Positions 1-6,690 of a stretch of 12,395 nucleotides of DNA are shown piece by piece. Made by a program: the position numbers and the translations under genes. Within the stretch, counting starts at the first letter, position 1. Each line of letters starts with the position of its first letter. Under the pieces are notes generated by a model, which ran no database searches, was not told where the DNA came from, and saw nothing but the letters and a program-made list of their open reading frames with translations. Origin of the DNA: an uncultured Oscillospiraceae bacterium (GTDB taxonomy: Bacteria > Bacillota > Clostridia > Oscillospirales > Acutalibacteraceae); NCBI GenBank assembly GCA_905193585.1, contig CAJJPG010000049.1:1-12395 (forward strand). The letters run 5' to 3'.

Positions 1-119
1 GCGTGGTCAACATGGCCGTAAGCCAGTTTCTGGATGTAGACAACTATTATCTCTGTACCGGGGAGTTTTTTAATGAGCATATGTTATATTTTCGGTGCGG
101 CGGACGGACTGCCCGATAA
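1..119 (+). CDS. Possible 3' end of an unidentified upstream gene (partial)
   Basis: The frame starting at base 3 is open from the window edge to a TAA at 117-119. It encodes about 38 residues containing AVSQFLDVDNYYLCTGEFF, with codon choice like that of the neighbouring genes. If real, it overlaps the start of the thiamine pyrophosphokinase gene by 47 bases, which is long. The alternative is the frame from base 2, which ends in a TAATG stop/start overlap at 71-75 but uses codons (AGA, CTA, GGA) less typical of this region. I do not recognise either product, so I assign no function. Confidence 0.25.
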   Translation, partial: VVNMAVSQFLDVDNYYLCTGEFFNEHMLYFRCGGRTAR

Positions 120-699
120 ATTTATAAAAAAGGACGGAGATATTGTAATTGCGGCGGATTCGGGCATAAATCACCTTGAAAAGCTCGGAACAACGCCCGA
201 CATTGCCGTGGGAGATTTTGACTCGCTCGGGTTTGTACCCGATTGCGCCGAAGTGATAAGACACCCTGTGATGAAAGATGATACAGACACCATGCTCGCC
301 GTAAAAACGGGCATTGAGCGCGGATACACGGAGTTTGTAATATACGGCGGCGTTGGCGGCAGACCCGACCACACCTTTGCGAATTATCAGACGCTTTGCT
401 ATATATCACGCCGCGGCGGCAGAGGTTTTCTCTGTTTTAACGGGTACACTGCCTGCTGCATTACAAACTCGAAAATAAATTTTTCGGGCGGCGACGGAAC
501 CGTTTCCGTTTTTGCAATGAGCGGAAAGGCGCTCGGCGTAACGCTTGATGGCGTGCTCTACCCGCTTGAAAACGCAGAGCTTGATTACAGCTTTCCTTTG
601 GGGATCAGCAATGAATTTACGGAATCCCCCGCAGAAATCAGCGTAACCTCCGGCACGCTGCTGATAATATGGCAGGGCGGCAGAGAACTTGCCGAATAG
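73..699 (+). CDS. thiN: Thiamine pyrophosphokinase
   Basis: This cytoplasmic enzyme transfers pyrophosphate from ATP to thiamine, giving thiamine diphosphate. The 208-residue length is normal for the family. Catalytic-domain motifs appear in order: ADSG at residues 28-31, GDFDSLG at 47-53, KDDTD at 68-72 (acidic metal/substrate residues) and GGVGGRPDH at 92-100. The C-terminal thiamine-binding domain carries the typical LGISNEF stretch at about 176-182. The ATG at 73 is preceded by GGGGAG at good spacing, and the protein begins with the expected hydrophobic strand (CYIFGA). The gene faces away from the large operon and ends at its own terminator, so it is a separate unit. Thiamine diphosphate serves pyruvate and 2-oxoacid ferredoxin oxidoreductases, but no direct link to the operon is visible. 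Confidence 0.95.
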   Translation: MSICYIFGAADGLPDKFIKKDGDIVIAADSGINHLEKLGTTPDIAVGDFDSLGFVPDCAEVIRHPVMKDDTDTMLAVKTGIERGYTEFVIYGGVGGRPDHTFANYQTLCYISRRGGRGFLCFNGYTACCITNSKINFSGGDGTVSVFAMSGKALGVTLDGVLYPLENAELDYSFPLGISNEFTESPAEISVTSGTLLIIWQGGRELAE

Positions 700-703
700 A
701 CTA

Positions 704-742
704 AACCCCGCCGATTTAAAAAATCGGCGGGGTTGAATTTTT
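704..742 (+). terminator. Intrinsic terminator of thiN
   Basis: A perfect 14-bp stem pairs 704-717 with 721-734 around an AAA loop. It has a GC-rich core (CCCCGCCG) and is followed by GAATTTTT. It begins five bases after the thiN stop codon. On the - strand the bases after the hairpin (TTTAGTC) are only weakly U-rich, so it mainly serves thiN, although it may also stop transcription coming from the convergent small gene. Confidence 0.9.
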
Positions 743-749
743 ACCGCAA

Positions 750-1064
750 TTAAGCGTTTGCCGCCTCGCGGTCGGCAATTTCATCGAACTTTTTGTTTCT
801 GAAATAAAGAGCTACGTCTATTGAAATTTCAATAAAGTTAAGCACATAGAAGAAAAAGCTCAAATAAAATATAAAGCCCGAGCTGCCGCCCGCAACCTGT
901 ATAATCTTTCTCGCAATTCCGCAGGCGTAGCCTATAAGCAAAAACACCTCAAAGAAAAGGCTTTTGCCCTTTGCGGTGCGGGAGATTATAGATTTGCGAA
1001 TGGAGATAGGCCACGAAAGCCCAAAGCAGAATATAGTAAGCGCTTCAAGTAAATCGGTAATCAT
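750..1064 (-). CDS. Small three-helix membrane protein with PQ-loop-like motif
   Basis: The gene encodes 104 residues. Three hydrophobic segments lie at about residues 3-20, 36-55 and 62-86, and the tail is charged. The first helix runs into SWPISIRKS (17-25) and then RTAKGKS (29-35). This resembles the proline-containing PQ-loop repeat of SemiSWEET/MtN3-type small transporters, which are also three-helix proteins of 80-100 residues, but the PQ itself is replaced by PI. The ATG is preceded by AAGGGG at 7 bases. The gene lies 58 bases downstream of the flavoprotein gene on the same strand, beyond a hairpin, so it may be expressed by read-through. It is too short and lacks the haem-ligand histidines needed to be a fumarate reductase membrane anchor. 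The transport assignment is tentative and the substrate is unknown. Confidence 0.7.
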   Translation of the reverse strand: MITDLLEALTIFCFGLSWPISIRKSIISRTAKGKSLFFEVFLLIGYACGIARKIIQVAGGSSGFIFYLSFFFYVLNFIEISIDVALYFRNKKFDEIADREAANA

Positions 1065-1077
1065 TTTTAAACCCCTT

Positions 1078-1111
1078 AATAATCCGAGCCCCTTTCGGGG
1101 TTCGGATTATT
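1078..1111. terminator. 15-bp hairpin after the operon, T-run on the + strand
   Basis: The arms 1078-1092 and 1097-1111 pair over 15 bp with a CCCC/GGGG core. Read on the + strand, the stem is fully paired (one G-U), the loop is TTTC and a T-rich tail (TTATTTTTT) follows, as in an intrinsic terminator. Read on the - strand, the loop is a stable GAAA tetraloop with one A-C mismatch, and the hairpin is followed directly by AAGGGG, the ribosome site of the small membrane gene, without a T-run. It may therefore be a partial terminator or mRNA-end stabiliser for the operon, or a stop for antisense transcription. Confidence 0.55.
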
Positions 1112-1122
1112 TATTTTTTATA

Positions 1123-2721
1123 TTATTTTTGTCTTCTGTAATCGGGTAGGAGCTTCGGCGATACGGCGTCGGTCTTAATGCCTGCCGCCTCGCGCTCGGC
1201 GTCAAATTTGTTAATGTGTTCAAGTGTCAGCTTGCCCACCTTAACGTCCTTTGATTTTGCCGCAGCGTTTTTGCCCGCGGTTCTGCCGAATACGATTATA
1301 TCAAGCAGAGAGTTGCCCATAAGGCGGTTTCTGCCGTGTATTCCGCCTACTGCCTCGCCCGCAACATAAAGATTTTCAACGCAGGTGCTCATGCCCGTAA
1401 CGTTAATGTCTATACCGCCGTTCTGGTAGTGCAGGGTCGGGTATACAAGTATCGGCTCCTTGCGAATATCAATACCGTAGCTTGCGAACATACGCATCAT
1501 AGCGGGTATTCTCTTTTCAATAGTGCCCTCGCCGCCGATTTTTTCAATCATCGGGGTATCAAGCCAAACAGCCTTGCCGCTGCCTGTATCTACGCCCTCG
1601 TCGCGGTCGGAGCACTCTCTTATAATGGAAGCCGCCGCAACGTCGCGCGTTTCAAGCGGGTGCATAAATACCTTACCGTCGCGGTTTACAAGCTTAGCGC
1701 CTAAAGAACGCACCTTTTCGGTAACAAGCGCGCCGAATATCTGCTGCGGGAAAGCCGCGCCCGTGGGGTGGTACTGCAATGTATCGGCATACAAAAGTTT
1801 TGAGCCTACACGGTAAGCTAACACCAGTCCGTCCGCCGTAGCGCCGTAGTGGTTAGAGGTCGGGAAGCCCTGATAGTGCATTCTGCCTGCTCCGCCCGTT
1901 GCAATAATAACGGTTTTGGCGCGCGCCACCATAAGCTCCTTTGTCTCCATATTCATAAGCACCGCGCCTGCGGCATTGCCGTTTTCATCAAGAATAAGCT
2001 CGATAGCCGAGGTGAAGTCCACAACGGGAATACCGCGGTTTAAAACCTCATCGCGCAAGGTGCGCATAATTTCAGCGCCGGAGTAGTCTTTTGCGGCGTG
2101 CATACGCTTTCTCGAAGTACCGCCGCCGTGGGTGGTAACCATGGTGCCGTCGGGCGTTTTATCAAACTCAACGCCCAATTCATTAAGCCACTTAATAGCC
2201 TCGGGTGCGTCGCACACAAGCTTTGAAAGCAGTTCGCGTTTTGCCGCGAAATGACCGCCGCCGAATGCATCTACAAAGTGTATGGCAGGCGAATCGTTCG
2301 GCTTATCAGCCGCCTGAATACCGCCCTCAGCCATCATTGTGTTGGCATCGCCTATGCGCAGCTTTGTAACTATCATAGTCTTAGCGCCGACGTTATCCGC
2401 CTCAATAGCGGCTGAAGCGCCCGCGCCGCCGCCGCCGATTATAAGCACGTCAACATCGTATGTAACGTCGTTTAAATCAACGTCGTCCGCCTTAATGCGG
2501 CTGTGCGCCTCAAGCATTTCGCAAAGCTCGTGCGGCACCTGCTCGCCCTTGTTAGGTCCTATTTTAAGGGTGGAAAATTCGCTCTTTTTATAATCGGGGT
2601 GGTAAGCCGCCAAAAGGGCGTCCTTTTCGTCCGCGGTCATACGGCGCGGCTCTAATGCAATGTTATCTTCTCTTGCAGCCTCAACCGCCTTTAAAGATTT
2701 TTCAAACTCTTTTGAATACAT
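1123..2721 (-). CDS. frdA: Fumarate reductase/succinate dehydrogenase-type flavoprotein, soluble form
   Basis: This 532-residue FAD protein of the fumarate reductase/succinate dehydrogenase/L-aspartate oxidase superfamily probably reduces fumarate to succinate. The dinucleotide-binding GGGGAG is at residues 96-101, AEGGIQA at 131-137, a substrate-loop HGGGTSRKR at 198-206, ATGGAGR at 264-270, QYHPT at 306-310, TRD with the putative catalytic Arg349 at 348-350, HYQNGG at 421-426, and the FAD-contacting GEAVGG...NRLMGNSL region at 445-462. Two things are unusual. The position of the histidine that covalently carries FAD in membrane-bound enzymes aligns with Asn127, so FAD is probably non-covalent. 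There is also an extension of about 88 residues before the FAD fold. The start has AAGGAGG 10 bases upstream, overlapping the frdB stop. It is the last gene of the operon. The paired iron-sulfur subunit and the fumarase argue against L-aspartate oxidase. Confidence 0.9.
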   Translation of the reverse strand: MYSKEFEKSLKAVEAAREDNIALEPRRMTADEKDALLAAYHPDYKKSEFSTLKIGPNKGEQVPHELCEMLEAHSRIKADDVDLNDVTYDVDVLIIGGGGAGASAAIEADNVGAKTMIVTKLRIGDANTMMAEGGIQAADKPNDSPAIHFVDAFGGGHFAAKRELLSKLVCDAPEAIKWLNELGVEFDKTPDGTMVTTHGGGTSRKRMHAAKDYSGAEIMRTLRDEVLNRGIPVVDFTSAIELILDENGNAAGAVLMNMETKELMVARAKTVIIATGGAGRMHYQGFPTSNHYGATADGLVLAYRVGSKLLYADTLQYHPTGAAFPQQIFGALVTEKVRSLGAKLVNRDGKVFMHPLETRDVAAASIIRECSDRDEGVDTGSGKAVWLDTPMIEKIGGEGTIEKRIPAMMRMFASYGIDIRKEPILVYPTLHYQNGGIDINVTGMSTCVENLYVAGEAVGGIHGRNRLMGNSLLDIIVFGRTAGKNAAAKSKDVKVGKLTLEHINKFDAEREAAGIKTDAVSPKLLPDYRRQK

Positions 2722-2736
2722 AATCTGCGCGCCTCC

Positions 2737-3411
2737 TTATTTCTCAATTTCGCGGTTGTTGTAAAGCTCTTTAAGCTCTTCAACAGGCTTGCCCATAAGC
2801 GACTCTATAATCTCGGTAAACGCGCCCTCTTTAATTTCCTCAACGCGTTTTTCCAAGTGCTCTGATTTAGGCTCTATATACTTGCCGTTAAGTCTGCGCG
2901 CAAGCATTGCAACCTGCGGGTGGGAAATACCTGCGGGGCAGCGGGATGAGCACACGCCGCACATAACGCAGTCAAACGATTCTTCTGCGCACTTATCAAA
3001 CTCGCCGCGCTGAGCATACGCTATGTACTGCATAACATTAAGCGACTGCGTGCAGCTTTTTGTGCAGGCATTACAGCCTACACAAGCGTAAATTTCGGGG
3101 TAAAGCTGCATCATAATCTGCTCGGTGGGTTTAATTTTTTCAATATCGTAAACCTGTTTTACCAGCGGGAAGAAAGGCAGAGTTGCAACATACATATTGT
3201 TTTCAACCTTGGTCTGGCAGGCAAGGCAGGTTTTAAGCTCGCGGTCGCCCTTTATGCGGTAAATTGTGGCACAGGCGCCGCAAAAGCCGTTACGGCAGCC
3301 GCAGCCGCGTACTAACTGATATCCCGCGTATTCCATTGCGCGCATTATTGTAAGGTTATCCGGCACACTGTATTTCTTGCCGAACAGGTAAACATCAACC
3401 ATATTTTCCAA
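2737..3411 (-). CDS. frdB: Fumarate reductase-type iron-sulfur subunit
   Basis: This is the electron-transfer partner of the adjacent flavoprotein. From the chosen start it has 224 residues. The N-terminal half is a plant-type [2Fe-2S] domain with Cys at 37/39, 44, 47 and 62 (CGCRNGFCGAC). The C-terminal half has two complete CxxCxxCxxxC motifs at residues 110-120 and 148-158, so both clusters there should be [4Fe-4S]. Quinone-linked FrdB/SdhB instead has one [4Fe-4S] and one [3Fe-4S], which fits the absence of any membrane anchor. The start is set at the TTG at 3411 because TAAGGAGG lies 8 bases upstream. A TTG at 3438 would place that ribosome site inside the gene, and the ATG at 3402 is too far from it (17 bases). 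The gene begins 23 bases after flxA and ends 15 bases before frdA. Confidence 0.88.
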   Translation of the reverse strand: MENMVDVYLFGKKYSVPDNLTIMRAMEYAGYQLVRGCGCRNGFCGACATIYRIKGDRELKTCLACQTKVENNMYVATLPFFPLVKQVYDIEKIKPTEQIMMQLYPEIYACVGCNACTKSCTQSLNVMQYIAYAQRGEFDKCAEESFDCVMCGVCSSRCPAGISHPQVAMLARRLNGKYIEPKSEHLEKRVEEIKEGAFTEIIESLMGKPVEELKELYNNREIEK

Positions 3412-3419
3412 TTTGTTTT

Positions 3420-3427
3420 CCTCCTTA
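3420..3427 (-). promoter_or_regulatory. Ribosome binding site that sets the frdB start
   Basis: TAAGGAGG on the - strand is followed 8 bases later by TTG (3411-3409) and 17 bases later by ATG (3402-3400). The spacing favours initiation at the TTG. Confidence 0.7.
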
Positions 3428-3434
3428 ATGTTCG

Positions 3435-4268
3435 TCAATATTCGTCGGGCAGCTCGTCTATTTCGTCAAAGCGGAAAACGGGTCCGTCCTTGCAGACGTA
3501 TTTTGCGCCTATGTTACATCTGCCGCATTTGCCTATGCCGCACTTCATTCTAAGCTCCATTGTGGTGTAAACCTGGGTTTTATCAAAGCCTAATTCCTGA
3601 AGCCCCGCAAGGGTAAATTTAATCATTATAGGCGGTCCGCAAAGCACGGCTATTTTATCGGTTGTAAAGCCCAGCTCCTTAACATAGTTCGGAACAAAGC
3701 CTACGTGACCGTCCCATTCGGGCTGCTCGCGGTCAATGGTAAGGTGAACGTTTACGCCCGTATCATTTGCCCATTCGTCAATTATTTCCTTGTAGTCAAC
3801 AAGGTCCTGCTTACTGCGAGAGCCGTAAACAATATCAATCTTGCCGTAGCGGTCGCGGTAGTGGCGGCAGTAGTTAATAACCGAGCGCAAGGGAGCAAGA
3901 CCTATACCGCCGGCAACGAAAAGCAGGTCGTGACCCGCAAATTCGGTATCAACGGGGAAGGGTCTGCCGTAAGGCCCGCGTATGGTTATTTCCTGCCCTA
4001 CCTCCATAGAGTGCAGCCACTCTGTAACGCAGCCGCATTTCTTTATTGAAAACTCCATAAACTCGGTGTTTGTGGGGGAAGATGTGATTGAGAACATAGC
4101 CTCGCCCACACCGGGAATGGAAAGCATTGCGCACTGACCGGGCATATGCTCGAAAGCCTTTTTGCCGTCGGGCGTTACAACGCGGAAGGTCTTAACATCA
4201 GGAGTGTCTATCCTGATATCGGTAACAACGCCGATTTTCGGAATAAGCGGTTCTTTAATATCAGCCAT
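3435..4268 (-). CDS. flxA: NAD(P)H/FAD oxidoreductase subunit, FlxA/AsrB/HydG type
   Basis: This 277-residue protein of the ferredoxin-NADP reductase superfamily is the likely NADH entry point of the complex. An N-terminal FAD-binding beta-barrel carries FSITSSP at residues 59-65. A NAD-binding domain has AGGIGLAP at 119-126, YGSRS at 148-152 and CGPPIM at 210-215. A C-terminal [2Fe-2S] loop has Cys243, 248, 251 and 259 (CGIGKCGRC). This architecture is shared with dihydroorotate dehydrogenase PyrK, sulfhydrogenase gamma, anaerobic sulfite reductase AsrB and FlxA of the FlxABCD-HdrABC complex; the neighbours select FlxA. The ATG overlaps the flxB stop by 8 bases and has GGGAGG at 8 bases. Preference for NADH over NADPH is inferred from the Flx precedent and is not read from the sequence. 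Confidence 0.88.
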   Translation of the reverse strand: MADIKEPLIPKIGVVTDIRIDTPDVKTFRVVTPDGKKAFEHMPGQCAMLSIPGVGEAMFSITSSPTNTEFMEFSIKKCGCVTEWLHSMEVGQEITIRGPYGRPFPVDTEFAGHDLLFVAGGIGLAPLRSVINYCRHYRDRYGKIDIVYGSRSKQDLVDYKEIIDEWANDTGVNVHLTIDREQPEWDGHVGFVPNYVKELGFTTDKIAVLCGPPIMIKFTLAGLQELGFDKTQVYTTMELRMKCGIGKCGRCNIGAKYVCKDGPVFRFDEIDELPDEY

Positions 4269-5286
4269 TTGTGTTACCTCCCAGTTTTTTCATTACCTTT
4301 ACAATGTTCATTTGTATCGGGCATTTTGCAAGACATCTGCCGCAGCCTACGCATGAGAACATACCGTCGTTATTCGTCGGGAAATACACAAGCTTGTGCA
4401 TAAATCTCTGGCGGAAACGCTCTAATTGAGTCAGTCGCGGCTGACCTGCGGACATTTTGGTAAATTCGGAATACATACAGGAATCCCAGCAGCGGAAACG
4501 CTTAACGCCGTGACCTGTGTTAAAATCCTTAATATCGTAGCACTGGCAGGTGGGGCACACAAAGGTGCAGGTGCCGCAGCCAAGGCAGCTTTCTGAAAGC
4601 TCTTTCCACTCGGGGCGGTCGAAAAATTCCTTTGTTTTGCCGTCGCCGAATGCGTCCGCTTTAAGGCTTGCTAACGGCAGCTTTGCCATTCTTTCGCGCG
4701 TTACCTTTTGCTGCTCGGCTACCGCCTTGTTATCGGCTTCTTCGGTAATGCCTTCAAGCGCGGTTAAAAGCTTTTTGCCCTTTTCGGTCTTAGCGTCCAT
4801 ATAAAGCGCGTCTTCGGTTTTATAGCATACCACATCGCCCGCAGGCTCTGCCGCGTCTATACCGAAAGTGGTGCAAAAGCAGGTTTCATTCGGCTTTGTG
4901 CAGGCAAGCGACATTATAACCCCATGCTCGCGGCGGTTTTTATAGTAGCTGTCCTGCGGCTCTGCCAAAAATACTTTATCCAGCACGTCAAAGCTCTTAA
5001 CATCGCAGGCACGCACGCCGAAAACCACAAAATCCTCGGTTTCGCTGCGGGTGTCTATAACCTCTATCTTTTTGCCCTCTACCTTAAAATCCATAAGGTT
5101 TTCGGTCTGGGGGAAGAAGAAATCCTTTGCGCTCCTTACGGTGTTAAGCGAATCGGAGAGCTTTTTGCCGTTTTCCCATTTTTCATATTTTGCGCCTGTT
5201 TTGGTATCAACGGGCATATAAAGCACATTGTTTTCTGCAATGGCGGAGAAAAGCGAATCTATTTTTTCAAGTGATATTTTACGCAT
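4261..5286 (-). CDS. flxB: Iron-sulfur subunit, FlxB/HydB/AsrA type
   Basis: This is an electron-relay protein of 341 residues from the chosen start. The N-terminal two thirds belong to the HydB/AsrA family, with GVRACD (Cys94) and a CTKPNETCFC cluster (Cys129, 136, 138). The C-terminal third is a ferredoxin-like region: CLGCGTCTFVCPTCQC with Cys at 234, 237, 240, 244, 247 and 249, Cys266 and 270, then CVGCGRCLAKC at 312-322. At least two [4Fe-4S] clusters are expected. In the Flx complex this subunit passes electrons between the NADH-oxidising FlxA and the MvhD/HdrA part. The second ATG (5286) is preferred because GGAGG is 7 bases upstream; the ATG at 5292 is only one base from it. The gene overlaps flxC by 8 bases. 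It is commonly annotated as sulfite reductase subunit A, but no AsrC is present. Confidence 0.85.
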   Translation of the reverse strand: MRKISLEKIDSLFSAIAENNVLYMPVDTKTGAKYEKWENGKKLSDSLNTVRSAKDFFFPQTENLMDFKVEGKKIEVIDTRSETEDFVVFGVRACDVKSFDVLDKVFLAEPQDSYYKNRREHGVIMSLACTKPNETCFCTTFGIDAAEPAGDVVCYKTEDALYMDAKTEKGKKLLTALEGITEEADNKAVAEQQKVTRERMAKLPLASLKADAFGDGKTKEFFDRPEWKELSESCLGCGTCTFVCPTCQCYDIKDFNTGHGVKRFRCWDSCMYSEFTKMSAGQPRLTQLERFRQRFMHKLVYFPTNNDGMFSCVGCGRCLAKCPIQMNIVKVMKKLGGNTNG

Positions 5287-6268
5287 TTTCATTCCTCCTT
5301 ACAGCGTCGCCCGGTTCAATATCCTCGGTGGTGTAGTTTACTATCGGTGCGCGCGAGCCCACCTCGGCGCCTGCCTGATATTCGCCGTAAAAGCTGTCAA
5401 TATCCTTTATAAACTTGCGGTTGAGCAGGTGCAGCGGAATGTGTTGGGGACATACTCTTGAGCACTCGCCGCAATCGGTACATCTGCCCACAACGTGGAA
5501 AGCACGGATAATGTGGAACATTTTTTCTTCAAACTCGTTTGAAGCCGCCTTGTTTTCAACGCCCGAATTGGGGTTATCAAACACACACTTTTCGCAGGTG
5601 CAGGCGGGGCAAACGTCGCGGCAGGCGTTGCAGCGTATGCAGCGGGATAATTCGTTCTGCCAGAAAACGAAACGCTCGTCGGGCGTCATTTTTTCAAGTT
5701 TTTCAACCTCGTCAAAGCGGTGGGAGTCTAAAACAGTCCCGTCCTCGCCCAAAAGCTCGTCGTAAGCCACGTGCTTTTTGGATTTGCAATTTAAGCATCT
5801 GTCGGGCAAAAGCTCATTTCTGTCAAGCGTTATTTCACCGTCAAACAGGGTTTCTATCGTTACATTATCGCCGTTATCGGTTATCTTGGCAATGCCCTCG
5901 GCACTGCTTTTTATTTTGCCCGTATCAAGCATACCGTTACACGGCACGCCCACGGCGTAAACCTTTTCACGGTCAAAGCGATGCTCGGTTAAAAGCTGGT
6001 TAAAGCTGTATGTATCGCAGGGCTTTAAGAAAACAAGAACCTTATTTTCACTCTTTCCCGTTTCCTTTACAAGGTACTTTGAAAAGTTAGCGCCGCAAAA
6101 ATCGCCCCATACAAACTCTTTTTCAATATCCTCGGCAGTAGTGAAAAGTGCGGGAGTAATATCGTAATCAAACTCGCCCTTTTTCCAACCGAAAACTCGG
6201 TCAACCGTGCCGTTTTTAAGTAATTCGGAGGCTTTACTTACTAAAACTTCGCGTTTTATTTCTTGCAT
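5279..6268 (-). CDS. flxC: Iron-sulfur subunit, FlxC-like 4Fe-4S dicluster protein
   Basis: This 329-residue protein has the same layout as the downstream flxB product: an HydB/AsrA-like N-terminal region with FLKPCDTYS (Cys84) and VGVPC (Cys110), a CLNC pair at 158-161, then a ferredoxin-type C-terminus. The latter packs seven cysteines into residues 210-228 (CIRCNACRDVCPACTCEKC) and adds CTDCGECSRVC at 263-273. It probably carries at least two [4Fe-4S] clusters plus a further centre, and relays electrons within the NADH:heterodisulfide-reductase-type module. The ATG has GGAGG at 7 bases and overlaps the mvhD stop by 13 bases. The two paralogous subunits probably arose by an old duplication. 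Which one matches FlxB and which FlxC of Desulfovibrio is my assignment by gene content and is not certain. Confidence 0.8.
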   Translation of the reverse strand: MQEIKREVLVSKASELLKNGTVDRVFGWKKGEFDYDITPALFTTAEDIEKEFVWGDFCGANFSKYLVKETGKSENKVLVFLKPCDTYSFNQLLTEHRFDREKVYAVGVPCNGMLDTGKIKSSAEGIAKITDNGDNVTIETLFDGEITLDRNELLPDRCLNCKSKKHVAYDELLGEDGTVLDSHRFDEVEKLEKMTPDERFVFWQNELSRCIRCNACRDVCPACTCEKCVFDNPNSGVENKAASNEFEEKMFHIIRAFHVVGRCTDCGECSRVCPQHIPLHLLNRKFIKDIDSFYGEYQAGAEVGSRAPIVNYTTEDIEPGDAVRRNENA

Positions 6269-6690
6269 CTTAAATCCTCCAATCTCTTGTTTTCACCAAG
6301 CGCCGCAACGGTTTTTGCAAAATCGTTCATTGTGGCGGCGAACTTTGCGCCCTCTGCCGCAGATACCCACTCAACGCGGGTGCGCTCCTTTTCAATGCCT
6401 AAAAAGTCAAGCATTGAGAAAAGCAGAGCCATACGGCGGCGGGTGTAATAGTTACCCGAGGTGTAGTGGCAGTCGCCGGGGTGGCAGCCGCAAAGAATTA
6501 CGCCGTCTGCCCCGCGCTGAAACGCGCGTAAAATAAACATCGGGTTTACTCTGCACGAGCAGGGTACGCGGATTATTTTAACATCGGCAGGGTAATTAAG
6601 TCTGTTATTTCCCGCAAGGTCGGCACCGGCATAAGAACACCAGTTGCAGCAAAACGCCACTATAAGCGGCTTATATTCGTTTACTTGCAT
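6256..6690 (-). CDS. mvhD: MvhD/FlxD-type [2Fe-2S] electron-transfer protein
   Basis: MvhD-family proteins carry one [2Fe-2S] cluster and dock on HdrA, passing it electrons from a partner dehydrogenase or hydrogenase. This 144-residue protein has the family cysteines CCNWC at residues 14-18, PCSCR at 43-47 and CGCHPGDC at 67-74, and the family stretch YTSGN at 76-80. Its length is typical. It lies directly after hdrA, overlapping it by 10 bases, and GGAGG is 10 bases before the ATG. No hydrogenase (MvhA/G) or formate dehydrogenase is present, so the donor here is most likely the Flx NADH dehydrogenase part. Because that is its neighbourhood, it corresponds to FlxD of the FlxABCD set. Confidence 0.92.
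   Translation of the reverse strand: MQVNEYKPLIVAFCCNWCSYAGADLAGNNRLNYPADVKIIRVPCSCRVNPMFILRAFQRGADGVILCGCHPGDCHYTSGNYYTRRRMALLFSMLDFLGIEKERTRVEWVSAAEGAKFAATMNDFAKTVAALGENKRLEDLRCKK

Noticed and set aside
1..72. Upstream gene as rpe or rsgA, which often precede thiN
   Set aside because: Neither reading frame resembles the C-terminus of those proteins.
750..1064. Membrane anchor (FrdC/SdhC) of the fumarate reductase
   Set aside because: It is too short, has no histidines for haem binding, is separated by a hairpin and instead shows a PQ-loop-like motif.
1123..2721. L-aspartate oxidase (NadB)
   Set aside because: It shares the non-covalent FAD feature, but a dedicated iron-sulfur subunit lies directly upstream and no nadA or nadC is nearby.
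3435..5286. Anaerobic sulfite reductase subunits AsrA and AsrB
   Set aside because: The two proteins are homologous to AsrA and AsrB, but no AsrC-type sirohaem subunit is present and the genes lie inside an hdr-flx-frd operon. The Flx assignment fits better.
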